A DNA stretch of 64,000 bases from Panorpa germanica (lineage: Eukaryota > Arthropoda > Insecta > Mecoptera > Panorpidae): positions 4,526,001-4,590,000 of the forward strand of contig OY783223.1 in NCBI GenBank assembly GCA_963678705.1, in the 5' to 3' direction. The notes beneath the pieces are model-generated. The model was not told the DNA's origin and made no database searches. It saw only the letters and a program-made list of their open reading frames with translations. The stretch's first letter is position 1, and every line of letters begins with the position of its first letter. Position numbers and translations under genes: made by a program. Positions 46,937-58,662 of the stretch are shown here, one piece after another.

Positions 46937-47693
46937 TTAAGGGCGGGGTCTGGGTTTCAGCGTAAAAATAAACACTTTTTTGTGATATTTTATCTCAAAT
47001 ATCGATTGAGCAATTTTATTCAAACCTTCTATACATTGTTGAGCATAGTTTTGACTATGTTCTGTAAATTTTTCATGCAAAAATATTAAATCATTAGCCC
47101 GTGACAGAGCTTCCCCCAGGACGTCTTGAAAAAAAAACAATTTGCGGTGTTCACTGTAACTCGGCCGGAAATTATCAGAAAATGAAAAACTATAAAAATT
47201 TAGTTAAATTATAAACAAATCTTCCCCCCAACGTTCTCTGATTATTCTTTTTTTAATTTAAAAATTTTTGGCGGTCATCTAAAGTGTGAACCGTTATTTT
47301 CGACTAAAATTTCCGCCATTTTGTGGGTGGGAAACACCCTTAATGTTAAAAAAAAAATTTTTACTAAACGTAGGGGGGAGGTATTTTATATGAAGAAAAT
47401 GTGTACAAAGTTTGAAATGAATCGGTCGAGTAGTTTTCAAATGGCAGTGAACACGGACTTTAAAAAAGTAGTTTTGAGAAAAACGCGTCAGGACTATAGC
47501 AATGAATAAACTGTATACCTGATTAACATATAATACAATATAATATACCGGATTAATAAGACAATAACTTTAAGAATATTGCTTAGATCGGCTTAAAATT
47601 TTAAGGACATATTCTTGAAATGTTAAACAATAAGATAAAACAAAAAACAAAAAATCGATTTTTCGAAAGTGAAAACCCAGACCCCGCCCTTAA
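46937..47693. mobile_element. TTAA element (GGGCGGGG family), complete
   Basis: It begins TTAAGGGCGGGGTCTGGGTT and ends AACCCAGACCCCGCCCTTAA. The terminal inverted repeat is perfect for at least 19 bp and is bounded by TTAA on both sides (46,937-46,940 and 47,690-47,693). The target site points to piggyBac or Kolobok; ends beginning with runs of G fit the latter somewhat better. It is 757 bp with only short, unsupported frames, so non-autonomous. Confidence 0.85.
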
Positions 47694-48739
47694 CTTTTAT
47701 AAAACTTCCAGTATAAAATTTTAAAACTCTACATTTATTTATTTATAACTTTTACATTTCTCATCAATCATCATCAAAAATACTTACTTTCAATTTACAT
47801 AAATTACACAAAGAACAAGTGGCTCGCAAAGATCTACTGATCTATTAGGTTATATCTCTCATTAATTGTAATATAATAAATAATTGTAACCAATTTGTAC
47901 ATTTGTTTAGTGATAAATTTGTTGATTTATAATTTTGATTATTATTTGGTTGATTATTTCATTGATGTATAACTTTACCTAATACGTTACGATTTGTTAT
48001 TTACCGAAGTTTAACTTAATTTAGTTACATTGTCATTAAATATATGCAAAACACATTAAAACTCTTTTACTTCTGTTACACTATATAATCTTGCATAAGA
48101 AGATTTCCATTAACGTAAATTTCAATGTTCAAAAATAGCGGAAATTTGTAATTTAAAAAGCCTGAGTTATTTATTTTATAACAATCTTTTTTTCCTTAAG
48201 TTGGTAGCACTGTACTCAATAACTATGCCAAATTTAAGGAAGATCGCTCAACCCGTTTATTTACAATAGCTGATTGAATTAGTCCACTTCAGTTTATCAG
48301 TTTATATATTTCAATAAAAATTACAAAAAACTGATCATACAAAAGTATAGTTTATCAATCCAATTGCGGGAAATGAATTAAAAATCTATATGCTAAACAC
48401 AAAAAAACAAATCTAAACGTATGAGGGTTCTTTACCCCTGATCTGGACACGGCAGAAGTCCAACCACGACGTACCGGAAGGGTTGTTACATTCATTTCGA
48501 AAATTACAGACGGTAAAATGGTTCCTCCACTTCTCTAAAGCAAAATATTTACTAACAAAACATGTGTTATTAACTCAGTAGGTAATTATTTAATAATAAA
48601 TGGTTCCGGTGTAATATACTCGTACGTCCGTTTCTAGGTTACATGGTCCTGCAAGTCGGTTGAATATTTAAAAACTTCTAACTCAAATATTGCCGTGGAT
48701 CAAGTCTCAGGTAGAAAATGTAACGCAATGTAACACTTT
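47694..48739. repeat. Dispersed repeat R, copy 3, and unassigned DNA
   Basis: The stretch 47,945-48,110 is the reverse complement of the R copy at 44,290 (TAATTTAGTTACATTGTCAT and CACATTAAAACTCTTTTAC are the matching blocks). The rest holds no supported feature. Confidence 0.45.
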
Positions 48740-49328
48740 AATGGGCTTGTGTCCTCATTTTTTAGTTGTCAATTTTTCAATTGTTGATTGAAATTGATGT
48801 TTATAAATGTGTATTGGTGTGTCTAGTTTATTAAAAATCTAAATATTGACGAAGATTGTAGTTTTAGCGCTAGAAATGATCGACCATATTTGTATGACGT
48901 AAGTACGTCAGTGCTGCGGTAATGTTATGTAGCTGTTGGTAGTCAAATAATCAAGTTAAGTCAAAGAATAATAAGTTTTTATTTTATTTAACCCTGTTAC
49001 GGCAGACATAATATTGAAATTTTATTGTTCCTTGAAATAGCTGTAAATAATATTTGATATTTTGATATATAAATACATATAGCAGAGATTTATGAGCTGT
49101 AAGGTTGGTAACCTTACACAAGGATTGTGATGTCACATGCATTTGGAATGTGTACAACGTTGAATCCCTTTAATAATTAAAGAGACAAAATGACTTTTTT
49201 AATTGTTAATATCTCCTAACATATAATGAGTTATTAAAAAATAATTGGACATTTGAGGTTCTAGTAACCCACTTTATCAATATATAGTACACTTTTATAG
49301 AAATTAAGATATAGGACACAAGCCCATT
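48740..49328 (-). mobile_element. TGGGCTTGTGTCC MITE, copy 3
   Basis: About 589 bp, inverted relative to copies 1 and 2: AATGGGCTTGTGTCCTCAT on the left and AGGACACAAGCCCATT on the right. The interior block with GTAAGGTTGGTAACCTTAC is well preserved. Confidence 0.8.
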
Positions 49329-52300
49329 AGAAATAGAATGGTGAAATAAAAAGCAATATATATATATATATATATATAGTAAATATATTACTGTATATTT
49401 TTAATGGCAATTTACGAAAGAAACCTTTTTAATAAGAACCCAGCATATGGTCTTCCATGTAGACCAGCATGTAATAAATTATTAAAAATAAAGAAACAAT
49501 TGTATTCGTGAATAATATATATTCCTACAACACCCATTCTAAGAAAATATACGTACTCGTACATTCGTAATTTAAAATGCACCTCTACTTTATAATCTTA
49601 CATACCACATAATTAAGAATCGATTGCATGGAACCATATGCAGTTAAAACGGCCTTATTTCTATTCTTTTACACAACTTTAAAACCTTCCAAATCACGTG
49701 ACTATCCACTTTTCCAGTAAACACGCAAGCGCCCACGTCTGCTGCCATCTACTGGCTCTAATTGCTTTAAATTATTTATTATTTTTCCTGTACTATTTTC
49801 AGAGATCATGAATTTTTAATAAAATCTTAAAAATTTAATTTTAATTGTTGAATAGATTGATTGAACTAGAAAATGGAAAAGTTTATTTCACTGTTTCACA
49901 CTAAAATAGATTTAATGTCCATGTATTTATAAGTAGATTTAAATCGTGAATTTATAGTGAATTGGGTTATTTTTGTCCTTATAACTAAACTAGGACTTCA
50001 TCCCGTCGCAGAATGACGTGTTGATAATGATTTAATTAAAAAATATTTTTTAAATTATAAATACTAATGCCTATATTTTATAAATTAGTCTACTTAAGAT
50101 CGCTCCAAGGTATGGAACTTATATTGCATTTTATTTTATGTCGGCTACCAGCTTTTCTGCCAATTTTTCACTCTAAGTAATTTAGAGATACATTTCTGAA
50201 TTAGAGGCTTTGAAAAATGACCTAATAATTTACAAAATAGGGCTCATCGTCTCTCCACTCACCCCCGCCACTGGATCTAAAAAAATTATTTTACATTCAA
50301 AAGAAAACACATCAATTATAATTTTAACCGTATGGTTTAAAATTTTGTCTCCTATTTATTATCCATTCTTATGTACTTCGAAATAATAAAAGTGTATACT
50401 GCATAGTAAAATATTTTTAAAAAATTTGAAGAGACTGCGTTTATTTTATAGGTATTTAGAATTAGGACAGCGGTGTCTCTCTTCGCTGTACACTTTATCA
50501 TTTACGGACACAATCACCTCTATCCAACAAATTTTAATTCATTAAATCATCGTTTACGTGGTCTAAAATTTGAACCTGGAAAAATCAACTAAACTCAAAA
50601 CACGAATATTACGAGAAACACATGTAAAATGTTGCTTAAACGAAAACCAGTAAAATTCAATCGATTTTTAAAAATTTCTAATTTTCGTCCAATTTGTTTT
50701 TATTATTAAAACAACCTTGTCGCAAATATATGCATCCTCAGATATTCCTAGCTCTAGTGTGTGGTCGCCCTAAAAGGTAACATTTCTTTCTATAAAATAA
50801 ACCTGAAATATACGCAACTTTGTTTAGCAAGACACAAATTTCACATTAAATCAAAGAGAAAATTTTCCTTGAATAGATGCAAATTTTTCTAAAGCTGGCA
50901 ACACTTCAAAGACCACCCTTTGAATTTCATGGAACTAGTTATCATAAATTCAAAAATTGCTCATTGATTTGATATGGAATTACTCTGCAGCAGCGTTTTA
51001 GTTTGTGCAACAAAGTAACAAAAGAAACAAAGCGAACTTTATTAAAAATTTCCTGAAAATTTTATCATGCATAATTCTACATTTTTTTTTTTTTTGACAA
51101 TGCTTACGAACCATTTGATAATACATTTAAATCTCTTCTGGATTTGCAAATAATTTTCCAATGTATTTTATTTTCACTAACATTTTAAACCTAAATAATA
51201 TTTTCTTTTTAAATATTCACAGTTATTATTTAATTTTATATAAATAAATACTACGTATTATAATTTATTCTTTTTAACAGAAACTTCAAAGTTCGCGAGT
51301 TAATAAAAGTCCGTTGACTAAAGCTTAATTCGCGGAAGTGAGAAAGATGCTTTCCTGTCAAAGTAAAAGCACTGACTGTTCGTTTCAATAGACTTTAGTA
51401 CAATAAAACGACGCCAGGCGTCGCGCTGCTTTGTTATGAACGTATTTTGAAAAGCAACGATTTGCCACATAATTTACGACTTGAATCAAGTAGTGACATC
51501 GTTTGGCCATTACGGTAACTACAGGATTTAGTAAAAGCTCTAATTTATTATATCTAAAGCTTTTTAAAATTTAAAAGGTAATCATTTTAAAATAATGAGC
51601 TTTTATTTATATTGGTCATAAAAAAAAAATAATGTTATAAAAATAGGTCAAGTCTGTAAATGAATTTAGTGATTACTTTTTTTTAATTTATTTTAATTAA
51701 TCAAATATATTGAAAATTAAATTGAGTAGCGCGCTTAATATAAATTTTTATAAAACTGTGGTATGTATTGATGCCAATTATTTGTTAATTAACCACAATT
51801 CTATTGAGGCGATGTGCGATAGCAGCACCAAATGATTTGGAACTAAAGGAGGCTTTCTTGACATTATAGCAAAACAGTTAAATAAGATTTTATGGTTAAA
51901 CATTTGTAGTTTTTATTTAACATTTTATGAAATATAGCTAAATAATTTCAGTTTATATAGTCTTTTTTGGATCAGCAATATAATTAATGAAATAGCCAGA
52001 ACAAATCTAAAATTATTAGGTTAAGTTAGTAAGGATACCAACCAATTACAGACAATATTCTTATACACAGTCATTTTGTCAAAAGTTCTGTATAAATATG
52101 ATGAAAGTAAACAACGTAATTCGAAAAATAAATAACATAATTTAACACGTCTGTTCTAGCGCAAGGGTTTGCCATAAATAAAGGTTATAAATTTATGACA
52201 AACCCTTAGAAATGTTACCAGTCATATAAAAAATTTAAATAAATAAGGCAATATTCATTTTTAAAATTTTGCTATGGTTCTATTCATTGCTATTCATTTT

Positions 52301-53040
52301 AAAATGGTTCTAACTCATTAAAACGTTATTCATCTAACTAATTGCAGCTTTAGATTTTGATTCGCGTTTATAGTTATTTACATAAGTTATTTACATAGTT
52401 ATAAACATAAGAAAAACATGTTTTTTTTGATAATATTTAACCTGCTGTATAGTATCGCCATCTATATTTCGCGGGAGAAAATGGCCAAGTGCTTTACCTT
52501 AAATAATTAGTACACTAATATATATGTGTTTGTATCCTTGCTAAGTAGGAATCTCTTGCAATTGATTTGTATCTAAACTAAACGTCACCTTAGAAGAAAA
52601 ATATGTTTTAATAAGCTATTTTTATATCATTCAATTACTTCCATTAAATATGTAAATTAATAATAATAAGTGTATATTATGTGTTTGTTAATACATTATT
52701 AATAAGATTACAATTTAGCGTCAAAATGTTCATGAAATAACTGTGTCTATATTTTACCGTATGGTAAAGTATTGCTACATAATTAATATTCTGACAGATT
52801 ATGAGCTATTAAACAACTTAAATGAAATGAATAGCATTAATTGCTGTGAGTCATGAACATTACAGTAATAACAGCCAGATAATGTGTTGACGTTTCAGTA
52901 ATTGACAACAGTGTGTGATAATTTTGTAAGTAGATTCAATTTATACAGCATTACCTGAGGTATTATAGGTTATCTTTAATGCCATATTAAATACATGAGT
53001 GCTATATTGTTTGCTAATCATACCATTTTGTTATTTATGT
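49329..53040. other. AT-rich DNA upstream of SNX16
   Basis: No complete exon is seen. A (TA)n run lies at 49,360-49,378. A less AT-rich patch at 51,290-51,440 has no usable frame. Near 52,930 the sequence TTTTGTAAGTAG and near 53,072 TTTTGTTTACAG could be the donor and acceptor of an intron in the SNX16 5' untranslated region, but this is not proven. Confidence 0.35.
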
Positions 53041-53190
53041 ATTCTATTTATATTTATAAATTTTGTTTACAGAAGCTACATTTATCCATATGTAAATAAC
53101 AACTCCATTTATATACATATTTTTAGCAACTGGAGTAATGAATATTTATACAAAAATTAGTTACGTCGCTGCTTAAGTTACACGACTATC

Positions 53191-55086
53191 ATGACTGAAG
53201 ACAATAGATTTAAAAGAAACCAAGCAATCGGTGATTCTAATATGAATCAACAAAGTAATATTGTCAAACACCGAACCAAAGCAACTCAAAATCAAAACAG
53301 ATACAAAAGACATTCGGGTGGAGCTTTATTTTTGATAGAACAGACAGTGACAAATTCTTCGCAAAATGATTTACACAAATCTAAGTCAACTTCATCAATA
53401 AATGACGAACATACTGAAGCACCTTCACAGCTAGCAAAATCAAAATCAGAATTAAATTTAAATAACAGCAAACGATGTATTGACGACATAAAGGAAGACA
53501 AGACAAGTTTACAAGTTATTAAAAGTGCTAAAATAACCGTTGAAGTTCATACAGACCCTTTGAGAAGAATTTCGGAAAATAATATGAATGATATAGTAAT
53601 GAACAGTGGTTCTTCATCGCCGATAATAACCAATGCTTACGCTTCTACACCAAATCCAAATGATAATCATATTCCGTTGCATAATTCTTATTCTACAATT
53701 CACAAATACTCAAACAGGGGTCCGATTGCAGCTAATTCCCAAAGCAGTAGTCCTACTACTAGCACCGCTTCAGAGATAACGATGACATCTAACAGTGATT
53801 TTCCTCAGCAACCACACGTAATTGATGTGAAAAATATTAAAATACCAATTGTTGGCTACGAAGTAATGGAAGAGAGGGCTAGATTTACGGTAATATTCTA
53901 ATCATTTTAACTTTAATTCTACCAAAGTCGTACATATCATTAATTTTATTTTGAATTATAGGTTTATAAATTGAGAATTCTCACTGGTGCACTTGGAGAA
54001 ACATGGCTAGTCCTGCGGAGATATACCGATTTTGTTCGACTGTATAACCGACTTAAACTGGAGTTTCCAACTGTTACTCTGCCATTACCGAGAAAGAAAT
54101 GGTTCGGAGATAACTTTAAGCCGAAATTTCTACAGGACAGGGTGCAAGGTCTTTAGTAGATAATAGTTTTACATTCAATAATTATCTAATTAATGTATTT
54201 TATTTATAAACATCAATTATTTATTTCCAGGCTTACAATACTTTATTAACAGCGTACTTTCGTATAACTTTTTAGTTGAAAGTCAAACTGTTAAAGAATT
54301 CTTTTGTTTAAACGAGCCACCAATTTATTCGGAATGTATGGAGGATAGCAGGGTATGTTTAATGATTTTAGGTTAAGAGTAGTATTCTCCATTCTTTACG
54401 TGAACACACTAGTAAAACTCTCCCAAATAAGCTTGTAAAAATAAGCTAACATTGGTCGATGTTCTAATTCAATTCAAAAATTATCTAAGACGACTTGTTG
54501 TTCGTTTTTTTTTAGTGGAGACATTATTTTGCATTTTCATGGGGATTAATGACAACCGTTTGGTGCATACGCAGCTTTATAATGAATTAAATTCTAATAT
54601 TTCTCTGTAAATTGACTTTGTATTCTATCAGGCTTTATTCGAGGCACAGGAAGAAACAATACTTCAACTTCGAAAGGAAATTCTGAGAAAGGACAATAAA
54701 CTAAGCGAACTCGAAGACAGACTTGCTGATGAAGTTGACAGAAATCACAAATTGCAGACTTATATAAAGTAAAAATTATAAATGAGTATTAGAAAATAAT
54801 TATATATTTTATTGTAATCTTTAATAGAAGTTATAATGACGTAAGAATTTAAATTATGCCATTATATATTATTTAAAGCTTACAATGGAATATATGCATT
54901 TATTTATTAGCTTTATAGATAGTTAAATGATAATCACTATATATTTTCAGAAATACTCAAAAGAATTGTGTAAATTGCAAGGAAGAAATTAATAAAGTAA
55001 TTAAATTAGACAGTAATATATCTAAAACTGATACTAAAGAAAATAGTACGTTGAGAAGTAACAGACAAGTATCAAATCAAACATAA
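53191..55086 (+). CDS. Snx16: Sorting nexin-16 (PX domain, coiled coil)
   Basis: Five coding exons with GT-AG introns join in frame to 426 codons: 53,191-53,889, 53,962-54,148, 54,231-54,352, 54,632-54,768 and 54,951-55,086. The first 215 residues or so are low-complexity, rich in Ser, Asn and Lys. The PX domain (about residues 215-330) starts IPIVGYEVMEERARFTVYKL. It carries the phosphoinositide-binding RRYTDFVRLYNRL motif, the LPLPRKKWFGDNF loop and FLQDRVQGLQYFI. After FFCLNEPPIYSE a coiled-coil helix follows (EETILQLRKEILRKDNKLSE). PX plus a C-terminal coiled coil with the FLCL-type linker is the SNX16 arrangement. The family binds PI3P on early and late endosomes and acts in receptor trafficking; in flies it affects synaptic growth signalling. 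The start is the first ATG of the open exon and has A at -3. The C-terminus is rather short after the coiled coil. A polyadenylation signal lies at 55,393. Confidence 0.93.
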
Positions 55087-55392
55087 AATTAAAAAAGTAA
55101 GTCAAATCTAACGAATTTTATTAATGGACCATTAAGAGGAAGCATTGAACCTGTATCATTATTTTATGTTATTTTGAAATATTATAAACATAGTTATTTT
55201 ACTTTTAATATATTATGATTAATTTAATTTTAAGAAATATATTCACTTGTTATGTGGGTGTATGGGAAATTTTAAATAATTGATGCTTAAGTTATAGATA
55301 TAATTTATTATTACAGATTAATAGTTTAACATTAGTTTATATACTTTATTTCTTTAAATCGCAGCTAATATTAAAAGATTTATACTATATAC

Positions 55393-55398
55393 AATAAA
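55393..55398 (+). terminator. Likely SNX16 polyadenylation signal
   Basis: An AATAAA hexamer lies about 310 bp after the stop codon and 390 bp before the eIF3i start. Other A/T-rich variants are nearby, so the exact site is uncertain. Confidence 0.35.
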
Positions 55399-55639
55399 AT
55401 TGAATTCATATTATGTACAGAAATTAAATCTTCCATTGCTATATGTGCCTTTAATAAGCTTATAAAATATATTTACTATATTGTATAGTTAATTAATTTA
55501 ATAAAATATATATTTATAAACTTTATTTATGTTTATTATAAACGAATATTTGTTATTTTGAATTAATGACCACTATTTCTATTTTATATAACGCGCATTA
55601 TTTCTAATAATTTTTGGATATAATCATAGATGGAAGTAA

Positions 55640-55790
55640 TGAGGTTACATTAATATTTCGGCTCTCGAGTATAGTCTGTGCTCTCGACCATGTGTCCTGT
55701 CAATAAGGTCGGCCATTTTCATTTATTGTGAGGTGTAAAGCGTGTTTTAGTAAATTGTTTTTAACAAATAAGTATTATAACAAATAAAAG
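55640..55790 (+). promoter_or_regulatory. Probable eIF3i promoter and 5' untranslated region
   Basis: This is the least AT-rich part of the 0.7-kb gap after SNX16 (for example GGTCGGCCATTTTCATTTAT). It lies directly before the ATG of eIF3i with no TATA box at a suitable distance. The assignment rests on position and composition only. Confidence 0.35.
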
Positions 55791-57147
55791 ATGGTAAGTT
55801 TTTAGTTAATACAATAACAACTTAAAAATAAATCTTGCATTTTTATAATGAATTTACTGCTGTATTATTTGTGGAAGGCTTCAACATATTGTCGTGACAG
55901 ATAGGTTATGTCCTATTTTGAAACGAAATAATCAATTTATAATTTTTGGAGGTATAATAAAAAGAAAGTTTAGAACGCGGTCATTACTTACTCTGTTAAT
56001 TACAAGTTAAATTCCTACAACACCTTTTAGGTTGTATATAGTAGTAAATTCATTAGTTTTAACTAATGACTCATTCTTAATATCACGTATATTTCAGAAA
56101 CCGCTTATACTCCAGGGACATGAACGTTCCATTACTCAAATTAAATACAATCGTGAAGGGGATCTCTTGTTCTCCTCGTCGAAAGATCACAAACCTAATG
56201 TGTGGTTCTCATTGAATGGTGAACGACTAGGTACTTTTAATGGACACAATGGTGTAGTCTGGTGCATTGACGTCGATTGGCAAAGCACCAGGTTTATGTC
56301 AGGAAGTGGAGACCGGTCTTTAAAGTACGTAATCAAAACAATGTTACTAATATTACTTAGTTATTCTCTATATTTACAATGTTTATGCATTATTTATAGA
56401 TTGTGGGATATTGAACGTGGAAAGGAAATTGGAACAATTAATTCCAATTCATCTGTAAGAACTTGTAACTTCAGTTTCTCTGGAAATCAAGCTGCATATT
56501 CAACAGATCAAACTAAACATGGAGCTTGTGAACTTTACATCATTGATGTCAGGAACGCCGATGCTAGTATCGAACATTCTGATCCAATCATGAAGATTCC
56601 CATCCCAGACAGTAAAATTACATCAACATTATGGGGACCTCTTGATGAAACCATCATCACCGGTCACGAGAACGGATCAGTGTGCTCCTGGGATCTTAAA
56701 TCTGGAAGAATGATTAACTCCGTAACTGATCATGCTAATGTTATCAACGATATGCAAATGTCAGCCGATGGAACCATGTTTGTCACAGCATCTAGAGATA
56801 TGACTGCTAAACTTTTCGATACAGATTCTCTATTATGTCTTAAATCGTACAAAACAGAGCGTCACGTTAATTCTGCTGCTATCAGCCCTATCAAGGAGCA
56901 TGTCGTTGTTGGAGGTGGACAAGACGCTATGGAGGTCACGACAACTTCCACTAGGCAAGGAATGTTCGATGCCAGATTTTTCCATTTGGTTTATGAAGAG
57001 GAATTCGGTAGAGTAAAGGGACATTTTGGACCCATCAATAGTTTAGCGTTCCATCCTGATGGAAAGAGTTTCAGCACAGGCGGAGAAGATGGTTTCGTTC
57101 GTGTTCAAAGTTTTGATCCTTCATATTTTGATTATTCTTTCGATTAA
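55791..57147 (+). CDS. eIF3i: Eukaryotic translation initiation factor 3 subunit I
   Basis: Coding exons are 55,791-55,793, 56,098-56,324 and 56,400-57,147, joining to 325 residues, the usual length of this subunit. The first coding exon is only the ATG, which is followed at once by GTAAGT. The protein begins [19 protein letters not shown] and shows WD-repeat blades along its whole length. Examples are [47 protein letters not shown] and [14 protein letters not shown]. Near the C-terminus are the family-typical [13 protein letters not shown] and [20 protein letters not shown]. eIF3i (also called TRIP-1) is a seven-bladed propeller that joins eIF3b and eIF3g in the peripheral part of eIF3 and aids 43S complex assembly and scanning in the cytoplasm. 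The frame continuing upstream of 56,098 is intronic. An AATAAA follows at 57,218. Confidence 0.97.
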
Positions 57148-57217
57148 GTGTAATATATATTAAAAAAATTGGGAATAGAATGTATTATCCACAATTAGTG
57201 AATTTATTTACTTTAAT

Positions 57218-57223
57218 AATAAA
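57218..57223 (+). terminator. Likely eIF3i polyadenylation signal
   Basis: An AATAAA hexamer 70 bp after the stop codon, giving a short 3' untranslated region typical of a highly expressed translation gene. Confidence 0.5.
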
Positions 57224-58587
57224 TTTAACTAAAATAACATTTTCTTGTTGATTATTTTTAACATCCTAAGTCTTAATATAGAAAATAATACATTTTGTTT
57301 AAATTTAACCAATTCTATCGCCAGTTGTTATTTGCGCTGCTTACCATTAGGCGTTTTATAGCAAAAATAATAAAACTGACTTGAAGGAAGTGTGTATTTT
57401 TTTATTTTAATTTGATCTTTTATGTATAATTATAGGTACTTTGTGAATAAATCACTTTGGGCCGGTTGCTGTATTCATAGTTATTGCAAAAATTAGTGTA
57501 CTATGAGTACAGCAACCAATCCAAAGAGTGTTTGGTAAAAATCAGTTAAAATATTAACACTACGCTGTAGTTTGTGACACACGTATTCGTTATTTTCGGA
57601 GGAATCTCAGTCTTCATCTGTTTCCAGGTATATCTGAGATACTTCCCATATGTGTTCGCCTATACGTGCTCTTTGCCGATTGTACGACTTACATGTTTTA
57701 TTTATCGCCGTTAGAACGAAAACTTTCATATTTGTGTATGGATTTGTGTATGCACCCCCTCTAGGGCCCCACAGTATAATCCACAATTATTACCACCCCT
57801 GGATTCTTTGAATTTTGTCTGTCTATAATTCAGTAAAACTTCTATAATATTTAGATAATGAACTTTTCGCCAAATCTTATCCATTTTATTCTGTTCATTA
57901 TAAATTTTTCCCAACTAGGGACCCCCTGAAAACAGTGAGACTCTAAGCACGGAGTTGTTGCATCTGGGAATAGAGCGGCACTGTTTCAAAATAAGAGAAA
58001 AAGCTCTAGGGAAACTCATTTCACCAATAAGGCAGGCATAAATATAAGGCAGTTTTTAATTCTTTTAATATCTAGATAAACCTTAATGTTTATATTTTAA
58101 TATAACAAAAACATCTTTACAATGTTAGCTAACGTAATATTCAACGTACGGTGAATGTTATTTATTTTGTAATTACTTTCATATCCTCGCGCATGCGCTT
58201 ATCAATTTTAGAATGTGCAATACTTGAATAAAAATCAAATAACCGCGGGTACTTCACTCGTGCAGATGGTGTTCGGAGAGTATTCGAATTGTCAAGATAC
58301 TTGGAGTTTATCGAGCGCAAGCGTAGATTTTCAATGTTTTTCTTTTTGTAAAATTTCCATACGTTTGCGCAGACTTTTGGTAAAACACAGTATAAATTAG
58401 ATACTATTGGGGTGTACATTTTGACAGGAAGTGGCAATGGCGATTATGTAGGATAAAAATAATAAAACAGCTGGTATTTTCAAAATTAGTGAAATTAAAT
58501 CAATAATATGTTTATGTCAAATGGCTAGTGATATTAATTTTATATTTTATATAATGAATTAGTGTTTGGTGTTAAATTTCATTTAAA
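57224..58587 (+). other. Intergenic DNA and probable promoter of the next gene
   Basis: No exon is seen in the first kilobase. Just before the next start codon, GACAGGAAGTGGCAATGG (58,423-58,440) contains an ETS-type ACAGGAAGTG site, common in promoters of housekeeping genes. That fits a start of transcription around 58,400-58,500. Frames of 61-91 codons at 58,160-58,440 on both strands have no support. Confidence 0.4.
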
Positions 58588-58662
58588 ATGAGTGAAAGAA
58601 CCACTAGGAGTCGGTCGGGGCAGCTGGACCTTTGTAGTGATGAAGAATTGGAATCAACACCG
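58588..58662 (+). CDS. First coding exon of an unidentified gene (partial)
   Basis: An ATG with A at -3 opens 25 codons, MSERTTRSRSGQLDLCSDEE then LESTP, ending exactly on a codon boundary before a donor (CACCG then GTAATTT). The stretch is much richer in GC than its surroundings and follows a promoter-like patch with an ETS-type site. The N-terminus is basic and Ser/Thr-rich and then acidic, as in many nuclear proteins, but I do not recognise the family. No second exon appears in the remaining 5.3 kb, so the first intron is long and the rest of the gene lies to the right of the window. Confidence 0.6.

Noticed and set aside
56032-56097. Upstream extension of the eIF3i frame
   Set aside because: This part is intronic: it ends in a TTTCAG acceptor and the family protein starts with MKPLLLQGHER-type sequence supplied by the ATG at 55,791 joined to 56,098.
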